Below, one piece after another: positions 45,874-54,914 of a stretch of 64,000 nucleotides of DNA. A program made the translations under genes and the position numbers. Under the pieces are notes generated by a model, which was not told the DNA's origin, made no database searches, and was given only the letters and a program-made list of their open reading frames with translations. The stretch comes from Cystobacter fuscus DSM 2262 (GTDB lineage: Bacteria > Myxococcota > Myxococcia > Myxococcales > Myxococcaceae): contig NZ_ANAH02000010.1 in NCBI RefSeq assembly GCF_000335475.2, positions 248,001 to 312,000 on the forward strand. The letters are read 5' to 3'. Numbering within the stretch: the stretch's first letter is position 1; each line of letters starts with the position of its first letter.

Positions 45874-47076
45874 ATGCGCCGTTTCACTCCGCTATTCCTC
45901 GCAGTGTTCGCGCTCTTTTCGGCTGCCTGCGAAAAGAAGTCGCAGCCTACTCCCGCTGGTACGGACTCTCAGGGCCAGGCCGCCCAGCCTGCTCCCACGG
46001 GGGGCACGCCGCCCGCCGCCGATACCCTGTTGCTGGGCGAGGTGAGCAGCCTCACCGGCTCCCAGGCCACCTTCGGTGTGTCCACGCAGCGCGGTGTGGA
46101 ACTGGCCGTCAAGGAGGCCAATGCCGCGGGCGGGGTGAAGGGCAAGAAGCTCGCGGTGCGCGTCTACGACAACCAGAGCAAGCCCGAGGAGGCGGCCCAG
46201 GCCACCACCCGCCTCGTCACCCAGGACAAGGTGCTGGTCATCCTCGGCGACGTGGCTTCGTCCAACTCCCTGGCCATGGCCGAGAAGGCGCAGGCGGCCG
46301 GGGTGCCGATGATCACCCCCGCCTCGACCAACCCGTCCGTGACGGAGAAGGGTGACTACATCTTCCGCGTCTGCTTCATCGACCCGTTCCAGGGCTTCGT
46401 GATGGCGAAGTTCGCGCGCGAGAACCTGAAGCTGGACCAGGTCGCCGTCCTCCAGGACAACAAGAGCGCCTACTCCATCGGCCTCAAGGAGGTGTTCACC
46501 CAGAAGTTCTCGGAGATGGGCGGCAAGGTGCTGACCACGGAGAGCTACTCGCAGGGCGACACCGACTTCCGCGCGCAGCTCACCGCCATCAAGAAGACGA
46601 AGCCGCAGGCCATCTACGTTCCGGGCTACTACAACGACGTGGGCCTCGTCGCCCGCCAGGCGCGCGAGCTGGGTCTGTCGGTGCCGCTGCTGGGCGGGGA
46701 CGGTTGGGACTCGGAGAAGCTGTTCGAGCTGGCCGGCGACGCGCTGGATGGCGCCTACTTCTCCAATCACTACTCGCCGCAGAACCCGGATGAGCGCGTG
46801 AAGAAGTTCATCGCGGACTACACGGCGGCCTACGGTGGCACGCCGGACGCGATCGCGGCGCTGGCGTATGACTCGGCTCGCGTGGCGATCGCCGGCATCG
46901 AGAAGAGCAAGGACCTGACGGGCGCCTCCATCCGCGACGCCATCGCCCAGACGAAGGACTTCCCGGGCGTGGCTGGCACCATCACGCTGGACGAGAAGCG
47001 CAACCCCGTGAAGTCGGCGGTGATCCTCAAGGTTGGCGAAGGCAAGGCCAACTTCGTCACCACTGTCAAACCGTAA
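45874..47076 (+). CDS. livJ: Branched-chain amino acid-binding lipoprotein (LivJ/LivK type)
   Basis: This 400-residue protein begins MRRFTPLFLAVFALFSAACE with lipobox SAAC (Cys19) and a Pro/Gln-rich linker. The mature part is a type-I periplasmic-binding fold: LLLGEVSSLTGSQATFGVST, GGVKGKKLAVRVYDNQSKPE, VLVILGDVASSNSLAMAEKA, MITPASTNP and VPGYYNDVGL. It would catch Leu/Ile/Val or a related amide outside the inner membrane and pass it to LivHM. Ligand specificity cannot be read from sequence. First gene of the liv operon; TAATG overlap with livH. Confidence 0.9.
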   Translation: MRRFTPLFLAVFALFSAACEKKSQPTPAGTDSQGQAAQPAPTGGTPPAADTLLLGEVSSLTGSQATFGVSTQRGVELAVKEANAAGGVKGKKLAVRVYDNQSKPEEAAQATTRLVTQDKVLVILGDVASSNSLAMAEKAQAAGVPMITPASTNPSVTEKGDYIFRVCFIDPFQGFVMAKFARENLKLDQVAVLQDNKSAYSIGLKEVFTQKFSEMGGKVLTTESYSQGDTDFRAQLTAIKKTKPQAIYVPGYYNDVGLVARQARELGLSVPLLGGDGWDSEKLFELAGDALDGAYFSNHYSPQNPDERVKKFIADYTAAYGGTPDAIAALAYDSARVAIAGIEKSKDLTGASIRDAIAQTKDFPGVAGTITLDEKRNPVKSAVILKVGEGKANFVTTVKP

Positions 47077-48005
47077 TGTCCCAGCTCATCCAGCATCTCA
47101 TCAACGGCATCGCCGCGGGCACGATCTACGCACTGGTCGCGCTCGGCTACACGATGGTGTACGGCGTGCTCAAGCTCATCAACTTCGCCCACGGCGACGT
47201 GATGATGGTTGGCGTGTACATGGGCTACGCGACGGCCTTGATGCTCGGACGGCAGGCGCGGGGCTCGGTGGGCGGCGTGCTGCTCATCTTCCTCGTGGCC
47301 ATGGTGGGCTGCGCGCTCCTGGGTTTCCTCATCGAGCGCTTCGCCTACCGGCCGCTGCGCGAGAAGCCTCGGCTCACCGCGCTCATCACCGCCATCGGCA
47401 TCTCGTTCACGCTCTCGTACGGCTTCCAGTTGGACATCGGGTTCCTGCCGGGCTCGGCGCCGCGCGCCTTCCCGCAGATCATCAAGCCGGCGCAGTGGTT
47501 CACGCTCGGCGACCCCGAGTTCCCGGATGTGGTGCTGTGGAACTGGCAGGTCATCTCGCTCATGGTGGCGGTGGCGCTGATGGCGGGCCTGCAGTTCCTC
47601 GTCTACCGCACCCGCTTCGGGCGGGCGATGCGCGCGGTGTCCTTCGATCACCGCGTGGCGGCGCTGATGGGCATCCCCACCGATCGCATCATCTCGGTGA
47701 CCTTCATGATCGGCAGCGCGCTGGCGGCGGGAGCGGGTCTGCTCTACGCCATCAAGGACACCTCGGTGAGTCCGCTGATGGGGCTGTACGTGGGCCTCAA
47801 GGCCTTCGTGGCGGCGGTCATCGGGGGCATCGGCAACGTGCCGGGCGCCATGGTGGGCGGCCTGCTGCTGGGGCTCGTGGAGGAGTTCGTGGTGGGCTAT
47901 GCGGCGAGCACCTGGCGTGACGCGGTGGCCTTTGGCTTCTTGATCCTCGTGCTGCTCGTCCGTCCCGGAGGCCTGTTCGGCCGGGTCGCGGCGGAGAAGG
48001 TCTGA
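47076..48005 (+). CDS. livH: Branched-chain amino acid ABC permease LivH
   Basis: This 309-residue membrane protein with about eight helices begins LIQHLINGIAAGTIYALVAL, then GYTMVYGVLKLINFAHGDVM, the LivH family start. The ATPase-contact loop RAVSFDHRVAALMGIPTDRI and the conserved GLKAFVAAVIGGIGNVPGAM near the C-terminus are present. Its ATG overlaps the livJ stop by one base. Confidence 0.93.
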   Translation: MSQLIQHLINGIAAGTIYALVALGYTMVYGVLKLINFAHGDVMMVGVYMGYATALMLGRQARGSVGGVLLIFLVAMVGCALLGFLIERFAYRPLREKPRLTALITAIGISFTLSYGFQLDIGFLPGSAPRAFPQIIKPAQWFTLGDPEFPDVVLWNWQVISLMVAVALMAGLQFLVYRTRFGRAMRAVSFDHRVAALMGIPTDRIISVTFMIGSALAAGAGLLYAIKDTSVSPLMGLYVGLKAFVAAVIGGIGNVPGAMVGGLLLGLVEEFVVGYAASTWRDAVAFGFLILVLLVRPGGLFGRVAAEKV

Positions 48006-48013
48006 CGCCGAGC

Positions 48014-49069
48014 ATGGAACCGGACCTCGACGTGTCTTCTTCCTCCCGGGTGCCGCCCTCGCTGCGCGGCATCCTCCCGTTGCTCATCGCGCTCCCGGTG
48101 CTGCTGGTGCTGGAGCTGTTGCTGCGCGACTCCCCCTTCGCCTCCTACCTCCTGTCCGTCATGGGGGTGAACGTCCTGCTCGCGGTGAGTCTCAACATCG
48201 TGAACGGGATGACGGGTCAGTTCTCCATCGGCCACGCGGGGTTCATGGCGGTGGGCGCCTACATCTCGGGCATCACGTCGCTCGCGTTGGAGGACGTGGC
48301 CATCTCCTTCCTGCCGGTGGCGGTGAGCGACCAGGTGTTCCTGCTGGTGTCGCTGCTGGTGGCGGGTGGCGCCGCGGCGCTGGCGGGCTTCCTGGTGGGC
48401 CTGCCCTCGCTGCGCCTGCGCGGGGACTACCTGGCCATCGTGACGTTGGGCTTCGGGGAAATCATTCGTGTCGTGGTGACCAACACCGAGGCGTTCGGCC
48501 GCGCGCTGGGGTTGAGCGGCATTCCCCAGACGTCCTCGGTGGCCATGGTGGGCCTGTGGGTGTTCCTGAGCGTGCTGGTGGCGCGCCGCATCGCCGGCTC
48601 CAGCCACGGTCGCAGCCTGCTGGCCATCCGCGAGGACGAGGTGGCGGCCGAGGCGATGGGTGTGAACACCACGGGCTACAAGGTGCGCGCCTTCGTGGTG
48701 TCCTCGTTCTTCGCGGGCGTGGCGGGCGGGCTGTTCGCCCACTTCGTGCCCATCATCAACCCGGGCTCCTTCACCTTCGTGAAGTCGATGGAGGTGGTGG
48801 TGATGGTGGTGCTCGGGGGCCTGGGCTCCACCACGGGCGCCATCGTGGCGGCGGTGTTCCTCACCCTGCTGCCCGAGGTCATGCGCTCGGTGTTCTCCCT
48901 GGTGGGCTCGGAGAGCACCCTGGCGCAGCAGGTGGATCAGATCCGCATGCCCGTCTACGGCCTGTTGCTGGTGGCGCTGATGCTGGCGCGGCCCCAGGGG
49001 TTGTTCGGAACGAAGGAACTGTGGGACGTCGTGCCACGCTGGCTGCCTCGGCGCCGCAAGGGGATGTGA
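48014..49069 (+). CDS. livM: Branched-chain amino acid ABC permease LivM
   Basis: This 351-residue partner permease has ten or so helices. LivM motifs: LSLNIVNGMTGQFSIGHAGF (seen as AVSLNIVNG..), YLAIVTLGFGEIIRVVVTNT, the coupling loop RSLLAIREDEVAAEAMGVNT and VKSMEVVVMVVLGGLGSTTG. It pairs with LivH in the inner membrane. Its stop and the livG ATG share one base (TGATG). Confidence 0.93.
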   Translation: MEPDLDVSSSSRVPPSLRGILPLLIALPVLLVLELLLRDSPFASYLLSVMGVNVLLAVSLNIVNGMTGQFSIGHAGFMAVGAYISGITSLALEDVAISFLPVAVSDQVFLLVSLLVAGGAAALAGFLVGLPSLRLRGDYLAIVTLGFGEIIRVVVTNTEAFGRALGLSGIPQTSSVAMVGLWVFLSVLVARRIAGSSHGRSLLAIREDEVAAEAMGVNTTGYKVRAFVVSSFFAGVAGGLFAHFVPIINPGSFTFVKSMEVVVMVVLGGLGSTTGAIVAAVFLTLLPEVMRSVFSLVGSESTLAQQVDQIRMPVYGLLLVALMLARPQGLFGTKELWDVVPRWLPRRRKGM

Positions 49070-49935
49070 TGAGCGGACCACTGCTCGAAGCCGTGGGAGT
49101 GAGCATCCAGTTCGGAGGCCTCAAGGCGCTCTCGGACTTCAACCTCGCCATTCATCCGGGAGACCTGCAGGGGCTCATCGGTCCGAATGGCGCGGGCAAG
49201 ACGACCGCGTTCAACGTGCTCACCGGCGTGTACCGGCCCACCCAGGGCGAGGTGCGCGTGAACGGGGTGCGGGTGAACGGGCGGCTGCCGCATCAGATCA
49301 ACCAGGCGGGGCTCGCGCGCACCTTCCAGAACATCCGCCTGTTCCGGGCGCTCACGGCGCTGGACAACGTGAAGGTGGCGTGCCGGGCCCAGGGCGCGCT
49401 GCACCAGAACGGCCAGGTGGGGATGGGGGCGAAGCTGCGCGAGGCCCTCGGCAACTACCGCGACTGGTGGCGGGCGATGCTGCTGACACCGGCCTTCCAG
49501 GCCGAGGAGCGCGAGCTGACCCGGCAGGCCGAGCACCTGCTGGAGGTGATGGGGCTCGCGCATCGCCGGAACGAGGAGGCGCGCAACCTGCCCTACGGCG
49601 AGCAGCGGCGCCTGGAGATCGCCCGGGCGTTGGGCACGCGGCCGCGGGTGTTGCTGCTGGACGAGCCGGCGGCGGGCATGAACACGCGCGAGAAGGCGGA
49701 CCTGATGGTGCTCATCCGCAAGCTCCGGGATGACTTCCAGTTGGGCATCCTCGTCATCGAGCACGACATGAAGCTGGTGATGGGCATCTGCGAGAAGATC
49801 ACGGTGCTCGACCACGGCGAGAAGATCGCCTGGGGAGCGCCGGCCGAGGTGCGCAGTGACCGCAAGGTCATCGAGGCGTACCTGGGAGACAGCTATCTGG
49901 AGTCGCAAGGACAGTCGCACGGAGGCCCGGCGTGA
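49069..49935 (+). CDS. livG: Branched-chain amino acid ABC ATPase LivG
   Basis: This 288-residue ATPase has Walker A GPNGAGKTTAFNVLTG, the long LivG insert after the Q-loop (LARTFQNIRLFRALTALDNV then RAQGALHQNG and NYRDWWRAMLL), the family signature LPYGEQRRLEIARALGT, Walker B VLLLDEPAAGMN and the His switch VIEHDMKLVMGIC. It couples ATP hydrolysis to import by LivHM. It overlaps livM by one base and livF by four. Confidence 0.93.
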   Translation: MSGPLLEAVGVSIQFGGLKALSDFNLAIHPGDLQGLIGPNGAGKTTAFNVLTGVYRPTQGEVRVNGVRVNGRLPHQINQAGLARTFQNIRLFRALTALDNVKVACRAQGALHQNGQVGMGAKLREALGNYRDWWRAMLLTPAFQAEERELTRQAEHLLEVMGLAHRRNEEARNLPYGEQRRLEIARALGTRPRVLLLDEPAAGMNTREKADLMVLIRKLRDDFQLGILVIEHDMKLVMGICEKITVLDHGEKIAWGAPAEVRSDRKVIEAYLGDSYLESQGQSHGGPA

Positions 49936-50687
49936 GCGAGGCGCAGGTGAAACTGTTGGGCACGCGCCCCGAGTTTCCACCGCTGCTGGCGGTGGAGGGG
50001 TTGAAGGTCTCCTATGGGGCCATCCAGGCGCTGCGGGGCGTGACGCTGACGGTGGGCAAGGGCGAGGTGGTGGCGCTCATCGGCGCCAATGGCGCGGGCA
50101 AGACGAGCACGCTGCGCGCGGTGAGCGGGATGCTCAAGCCGGTGGGCGGGCGCATCTCCTTCCTGGGTGAGGACATCACCGGGAAGAAGGCGCACCAGCT
50201 GGTGCCCAAGGGCATGGCGCACGCACCCGAGGGCCGGGGCATCTTCCCGAACCTCACGGTGCTGGAGAACCTGGAGCTGGGGGCCTATCTGCGCAAGGAC
50301 GCGGACGGCATCCAGGCGGACCTGGAGAAGAGCTACACGCTCTTTCCGCGGCTCAAGGATCGGCGCAATCAACTGGCGGGGACGCTGTCGGGAGGCGAGC
50401 AGCAGATGCTGGCCATTGCCCGCGCGCTGCTCAGCCGGCCCACGCTGCTGCTGTTGGACGAGCCCTCGTTGGGGCTGGCGCCACAGGTGACGGAGAGCAT
50501 CTTCCGCAACCTCCGGGACGTGAACGCCGCGGGGGTGAGCATCCTGCTGGTGGAGCAGAACGCCCACCTGGCGTTGAACTTCGCCCACTACGGCTACGTG
50601 CTGGAGACGGGCGAGGTGGTGATGGCGGGAGCGGGCAAGGCGCTCTTGGACAGCCCGGAGATCCGCAAGGCCTACCTGGGCGAGTAA
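49932..50687 (+). CDS. livF: Branched-chain amino acid ABC ATPase LivF
   Basis: This 251-residue ATPase carries Walker A GANGAGKTSTLRAVSG, KGMAHAPEGRGIFPNLTVLE (LivF type), signature LSGGEQQMLAIARAL, Walker B LLLLDEPSLGLAP and LLVEQNAHLAL. It begins with GTG at 49932 in a GTGA overlap with livG. The N-terminus has about 15 residues more than most LivF proteins. Last gene of the operon; it converges on the minus-strand gene ending at 50710. Confidence 0.93.
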   Translation: MSEAQVKLLGTRPEFPPLLAVEGLKVSYGAIQALRGVTLTVGKGEVVALIGANGAGKTSTLRAVSGMLKPVGGRISFLGEDITGKKAHQLVPKGMAHAPEGRGIFPNLTVLENLELGAYLRKDADGIQADLEKSYTLFPRLKDRRNQLAGTLSGGEQQMLAIARALLSRPTLLLLDEPSLGLAPQVTESIFRNLRDVNAAGVSILLVEQNAHLALNFAHYGYVLETGEVVMAGAGKALLDSPEIRKAYLGE

Positions 50688-50709
50688 CAGGGCTCGCCCC
50701 GGGGCGGCG

Positions 50710-51762
50710 TCACGGCAGGACGCCGAGGATGCTCACGCCGCCGGGGCCGACCGAGAGGGAGGCGACTCCCGGGGTGGGCGACGCCGCGGCCGGACGGTCC
50801 TGGAGCCAGAGGTAGACGCCCGCTCCGGCGAGCGCGGCGCCCACGGCGGCGCTCACACCCGAGAGGACGCGGCGGGAGGCGGCCTTCTCGCGCAGGGCGA
50901 CGATCCGGGACACGTCGTTGGACGTGGGGTAGCGGCCATCGGCGTAGTAGGCATTGGAGTCGCGCATGGCCTTGTCGCCGTCGAGGACGAGGAAGCCGGC
51001 GAGTCCCAGGGCGGCGACGCCCACGCCCGCGGCGGTATAGGCGGCGGGCCTCTTCCAGCTCCGCCAGGGGGAGTCGCGGACCGAGGGCGCGACGACCATT
51101 TCCTCGACCGTGACGGGAGCGGGCTGAGCCACGACGGGAGGCGCCGTGGGCGCAGGTGCCTCGGCGGCGGGAGGGGCGGGCGGCGGCTCGGCGCGCGGGG
51201 GCGATCTCCTGGGAAGGATGCGCAATTGCCGCAGCAGCCGGAGGGCGAAGGGCCTGTTCCTGAGGTCCTCGGTGCCCTCGTCCTCTTTCAGGAGCTGCTC
51301 CGGGTCGCTCAGCCGGAGGGTCATCTTCCGGAGCTCCTGACCCTGGGTGTCCACCACGTGGCCGGAGACGAACGTGGGGACGCCGGGCTTGACGGTGACG
51401 AGGAGCGAGTGGCCCGACTGGGTTTCGGCGGCGAGTCGGCCGAGACACTCGAGGGACTCCTTGTTGGCGATGACGCACGACTTCTTGGGCTGCTTCTCGA
51501 GGAATGCGCTGACCTGCTCGTCGGGAACGTGCTTCACGCCGGTGCGAGCGATCGCGGCCGAGCAGGCGGCCTCGTAGCCCTGCGCCTTCTTCTTGTCCTT
51601 CTCGCCGATGACGACGCACGGATGGACGGCGACGAGAGTGATGTCGTCCTGCGCGGCGGCGTCGCGTGAGTGCACGGTGGGTGCGAGCAGCAGGGCGAGC
51701 GTGAGGAGGACGGAAGGGGAGGCGCGGGGGATCAGGGCGGACTCCTCGGAGGAGGGGAACAC
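50710..51762 (-). CDS. Proline-rich membrane protein of unknown function
   Basis: This protein of about 350 residues has a signal-like hydrophobic segment (about 14-32, ASPSVLLTLALLLAPTVHS). A domain with five cysteines follows (about 40-180; ITLVAVHPCVVIGEKDKKKA, SCVIANKESLECLGRLAAET), then a Pro/Ala linker (188-218) and two helices (240-260 and 299-320). It probably lies in the envelope, with its first domain outside. The first half resembles the sequence used in myxobacterial proteins that sense or assemble stress factors, but I do not recognise the family. The start is uncertain: GTG at 51762 has no clear site, whereas GAGGAG lies 6 nt before a CTG at 51735. It is divergent from the lipoprotein gene at 51880. 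Confidence 0.65.
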   Translation of the reverse strand: MFPSSEESALIPRASPSVLLTLALLLAPTVHSRDAAAQDDITLVAVHPCVVIGEKDKKKAQGYEAACSAAIARTGVKHVPDEQVSAFLEKQPKKSCVIANKESLECLGRLAAETQSGHSLLVTVKPGVPTFVSGHVVDTQGQELRKMTLRLSDPEQLLKEDEGTEDLRNRPFALRLLRQLRILPRRSPPRAEPPPAPPAAEAPAPTAPPVVAQPAPVTVEEMVVAPSVRDSPWRSWKRPAAYTAAGVGVAALGLAGFLVLDGDKAMRDSNAYYADGRYPTSNDVSRIVALREKAASRRVLSGVSAAVGAALAGAGVYLWLQDRPAAASPTPGVASLSVGPGGVSILGVLP

Positions 51763-51879
51763 GTGTGCGGAATCAGGTCATCGCAGGGGAGTTCCCAGGA
51801 CGCAACCTTCCGCGAGCGGGAACCCCATGCTATCCACGAAGACTGGACCGTCCAAGAGTGTGAAGAGGTGATCGTCGTG

Positions 51880-53985
51880 ATGTGGCGCAAGGTCCTCGGA
51901 CTGTTGCTGTTGGGCGCGCTCTGCGCGTGCACGCAGCCGATCAATCGGTGCGAGACCGCGACCGACTGTCGCTCTGGTGCACTGTGCCTGCAGAACGTCT
52001 GTGTCTACGACGGAGAGATCGACAGCCAGGCGTGTGACCGACCCTGCGCCACCTACGAGGCCTGTTCCGCGTTGACGTTGAAATGCCAGCCGCGGTTCAC
52101 GGGGCTGGTGGTGAGTCCGAGCGACGCGACGGTGATCGATGGAGGAACGCTGTCCGTGCGGGCGGAGCTACAGGTGACGCCCGGGTTCGCGGCGAACTTC
52201 CCCGCGACGTTGAACATCGGTGTGACGCGAGTGGACGGAGGGACGGTCGCCTCGCTGCCGACGACGACGGAAGGTGATGGGGTCTACAGCACGCAGTGGA
52301 ATCCCTCGGGGGAGGGCGCCTACCGGCTGACGGCGGCGTATCCCGAGCAGGGTGGGCCGAGCAGCACGGTGGGGCTGACGGTGGACACGACGGGCCCGTT
52401 GCTGTCGGTGGTGCCGACGGCCTCGCCGAGCCGGGAGCCGGATGGTGGCTTCCTCTACAAGGACCCCTCGGCACCGAGTGCGTGGCGTAGGGATCAGACG
52501 GCGACGGTGCGGGTCGAATCCAGTTCGACGGACCTGGATCCGCAAAGCGTGAGCGTGCTCGTGCGTGGATTCGACGGAGGGGTTGCGCTGGAGGGGCTGA
52601 GCCTGGCTTCGGCGACTCCGTGCGAGGGGAAAGCGTATTGCGCGACGGTCGATGTGCCCCTGTGGAAGCCGGGCCTGCCTGCGTTCCGCGGCGAGTTCGC
52701 CGTTGAAGTGAGTGCGAAGGATCGGGTGGGCAACCAGACTTCCGGTCGAGGGAGCATCCCCGTGACGCGCTGGAAGTGGCGACAAGATATTGTTTCAGCC
52801 ACGATTACCGCCGCGCCCGCCGTGGGGAACAAAGGTGTCCTTTATGTCGGGACAACCAATGGCGGTAACAACGATGGGCGACTTCTGGCGCTCTCCGAGG
52901 ATGGTCGTTTGCTATGGGAGGCGAGTACTGGAGCTGTCGTGGCCAGTCCTGCGGTGGGGAATGCGTTGCCTGATGGAACGGAACGTGTCTACGCTGCTCA
53001 CAGAAAGGGCAGCAATAGTCGCGTTGGTTTCTATAAAGGTAGCAGTACTTTCATTACCCCGTGCACTGACTCCTCTTCGGCGGGAGTGCTCGTTCAATCG
53101 GCGCTGGCAATCGGTCAAGTCTCTGTAGGTAACGCCTCGGAAACAGTTTATGGCGTCTACACGGGGCGACTTGGAGGAACTCTCTTCGCTGTGCGTCCAG
53201 ATGAGAGCGATTCTCTGGTTCAATGTCCGACGACTCCTAACACTGGCGATGTTGTTGCTCCGGGGTCGATGCTTGCTTCAGGGTCCTCTGTCGTTCTGGG
53301 CACTTCCACGGGCAGGTTGAAATCCTTCGCGCTGGGGGCCAATGGTTTCTGGAACAGCTCGGCGCAATGGGATCGTCCGCTCGGAGTGGTAAACCCCACG
53401 GCGATGGCCGTGGCGGATGGGAAGATCTTCGGCGGCAGCAACGATGGAACCAACAGCAGGCTGTTCACCGCGCCGCTGGATGGTGGGCAGGACCCGACGA
53501 ACACCCCCACCGGCTCTCCGACCTGGAATGCCAGCATTGGTGGCTCGCCCGAGACCCGAGTGGTCGTGGGCCTCCAGAGCAACAACCTGCTCTCGTTGGA
53601 TGCGGCGGATGGTGGGACGCAGAGCATCCAGACTCCCTCCGAGGTCATCAAGGGGGCTCCCGTCTGGGGCGCGGGTGGTTACGTTTACACCGCCAGCTCG
53701 ACGAGTGGTGTCATCCAGGCGCGTCGGCCGTTGGAGCACATCGAGTGGCAATTCGACGCTGAATCCCCCATTGAAGCCTCGATGAACCTCGACTGTAGCC
53801 GGGCGGCGGATGGTGGCGTGCTGTCCGGCATGCCCGGGGTGTTGTACGCGGCGAGTCAGGACGGCAGGGTCTTCGCCATCGTCGTGGACAGCCCGGGGTT
53901 GGATTCCACCGCCCCCTGGCCCAAGTACCAGCACGATTCACGCAATACCGGCAATCCCGACACTCCTCTCACCTCTTGCCCCTAG
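51880..53985 (+). CDS. Lipoprotein with Ig-like domain and PQQ-type beta-propeller
   Basis: This 701-residue protein starts MWRKVLGLLLLGALCACTQP, a lipobox ending in Cys about residue 17. A Cys-rich stretch follows (CETATDCRSGALCLQNVCVY, like a myxobacterial DUF4215/EGF-like module), then two beta-sandwich regions (about 70-300) and a propeller of PQQ/WD-like repeats (about 310-690; LLALSEDGRLLWEASTGAVV, GVLYAASQDGRVFAIVVDS). It ends WPKYQHDSRNTGNPDTPLTS, typical of such propellers. Function unknown; adhesion or envelope scaffolding are possible. The base composition drops sharply between about 52790 and 53260. Starts at 51877 (GTG) or 51880 (ATG) are both possible. Confidence 0.75.
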   Translation: MWRKVLGLLLLGALCACTQPINRCETATDCRSGALCLQNVCVYDGEIDSQACDRPCATYEACSALTLKCQPRFTGLVVSPSDATVIDGGTLSVRAELQVTPGFAANFPATLNIGVTRVDGGTVASLPTTTEGDGVYSTQWNPSGEGAYRLTAAYPEQGGPSSTVGLTVDTTGPLLSVVPTASPSREPDGGFLYKDPSAPSAWRRDQTATVRVESSSTDLDPQSVSVLVRGFDGGVALEGLSLASATPCEGKAYCATVDVPLWKPGLPAFRGEFAVEVSAKDRVGNQTSGRGSIPVTRWKWRQDIVSATITAAPAVGNKGVLYVGTTNGGNNDGRLLALSEDGRLLWEASTGAVVASPAVGNALPDGTERVYAAHRKGSNSRVGFYKGSSTFITPCTDSSSAGVLVQSALAIGQVSVGNASETVYGVYTGRLGGTLFAVRPDESDSLVQCPTTPNTGDVVAPGSMLASGSSVVLGTSTGRLKSFALGANGFWNSSAQWDRPLGVVNPTAMAVADGKIFGGSNDGTNSRLFTAPLDGGQDPTNTPTGSPTWNASIGGSPETRVVVGLQSNNLLSLDAADGGTQSIQTPSEVIKGAPVWGAGGYVYTASSTSGVIQARRPLEHIEWQFDAESPIEASMNLDCSRAADGGVLSGMPGVLYAASQDGRVFAIVVDSPGLDSTAPWPKYQHDSRNTGNPDTPLTSCP

Positions 53986-53991
53986 GAGAAG

Positions 53992-54013
53992 CACGAGGCG
54001 GCTTGTCCTCGTG
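53992..54013 (+). terminator. Hairpin after the propeller lipoprotein gene
   Basis: CACGAGG (53992-53998) pairs with CCTCGTG (54007-54013) 6 bp after the stop. There is no T-tract, so termination is likely only partial. Confidence 0.35.
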
Positions 54014-54107
54014 TCGTCACTCCCGACACTCGATGTAGAGACACCGGGCGGACTCGTCTAGGGTTCGCCCGCTTCCATTCCACCTCAAACATCCTGGACT
54101 CGCACCT

Positions 54108-54866
54108 ATGTCATCTTTGTCCCGCTTGTTCGCCGCCGTCGTTACCCTGTCGCTGATTGGCCTTGCTTGCGCCACCACGGGCTCCTCCACGTCGGGTGGG
54201 TCCACGGTTGAGGAGGTTCCCAACGAGAACACCCCCACCGAGCGGCCCCAGATCCAGTTCCAGAAGATCACCGCCCCCGAGGGTTTCTCCGTGCAGCTCC
54301 CCGGTCAGCCCGAGGCCCAGCGCGGGAAGGTCTCCATCCCCGGTGGCGAGGTGCAGACCGCCTCCTGGGCCATCAATGACATCACCGGCGTGCTCTACTC
54401 CATCAGCACGCTTGATTATCCCGAGAAGGTCGTCTCGGCCCACCCGGCCGCTGCCTTCTTCAACGAGGGCAAGGCTGGTCTCGTCGGCAAGCTCAATGGC
54501 ACCGTCAAGTCCGAGGAGGACATCACCCTCCAGGGCTACCCCGGCAAGTCCCTCACCATCTCCTCCGACTCCGGAGAGGTGCGCGCGCAGAACTTCCTCG
54601 TCGGGCCGCGCCTCTACACCCTGCTCGTTCTCTACAACCCGAGCATCGGTGCTCCCCAGGCCGACCAGTTCTTCTCCTCGCTCGAGCTGATCAACCCTCC
54701 GCCCTCCATCTCGCCGGCGCCCAAGGGCTCGGCGGCGGGCGACGGTGGGACTCCGGCGGGCGATGCCGGCACCCCCGCGGGTGACGCGGGCACCACCCCC
54801 GGTGACGCCGGCACTCCCGCGACCGATGCCGGCACTCCGGCCGGTGACGCGGGTACCCGCCGGTAG
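54108..54866 (+). CDS. Lipoprotein with a tandem Asp-Ala-Gly-Thr-Pro repeat tail
   Basis: This protein of 252 residues has lipobox LIGLAC (Cys21) in MSSLSRLFAAVVTLSLIGLA-C. The middle (about 50-200) looks like one folded beta-rich domain (FQKITAPEGFSVQLPGQPEA, LDYPEKVVSAHPAAAFFNEG) as in proteins that follow a lipid-anchored stress or uptake sensor; I do not recognise the family. The last 45 residues are about six near-copies of GTPAGDA. The repeats could expand or contract by slippage. It converges on the MopE-like gene, with a 10-bp hairpin between them. Confidence 0.65.
   Translation: MSSLSRLFAAVVTLSLIGLACATTGSSTSGGSTVEEVPNENTPTERPQIQFQKITAPEGFSVQLPGQPEAQRGKVSIPGGEVQTASWAINDITGVLYSISTLDYPEKVVSAHPAAAFFNEGKAGLVGKLNGTVKSEEDITLQGYPGKSLTISSDSGEVRAQNFLVGPRLYTLLVLYNPSIGAPQADQFFSSLELINPPPSISPAPKGSAAGDGGTPAGDAGTPAGDAGTTPGDAGTPATDAGTPAGDAGTRR
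54738..54863 (+). repeat. In-frame tandem repeat at the end of the lipoprotein gene
   Basis: The units encode GDGGTPA, GDAGTPA, GDAGTTP, GDAGTPA, TDAGTPA and GDAGTRR in succession, with a 21-bp period and mostly third-base changes. The period is a multiple of three, so length change keeps the frame. Confidence 0.6.
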
Positions 54867-54877
54867 TCGTTGTCCTC

Positions 54878-54908
54878 GGGACCCGCGTGGCTTGTGCCCG
54901 CGGGTCCC
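54878..54908. terminator. Bidirectional hairpin between convergent lipoprotein genes
   Basis: GGGACCCGCG (54878-54887) and CGCGGGTCCC (54899-54908) form a perfect 10-bp stem with an 11-nt loop, 12 bp after one stop and 7 bp from the other. There is no T-tract. Confidence 0.55.
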
Positions 54909-54914
54909 CGTGCT

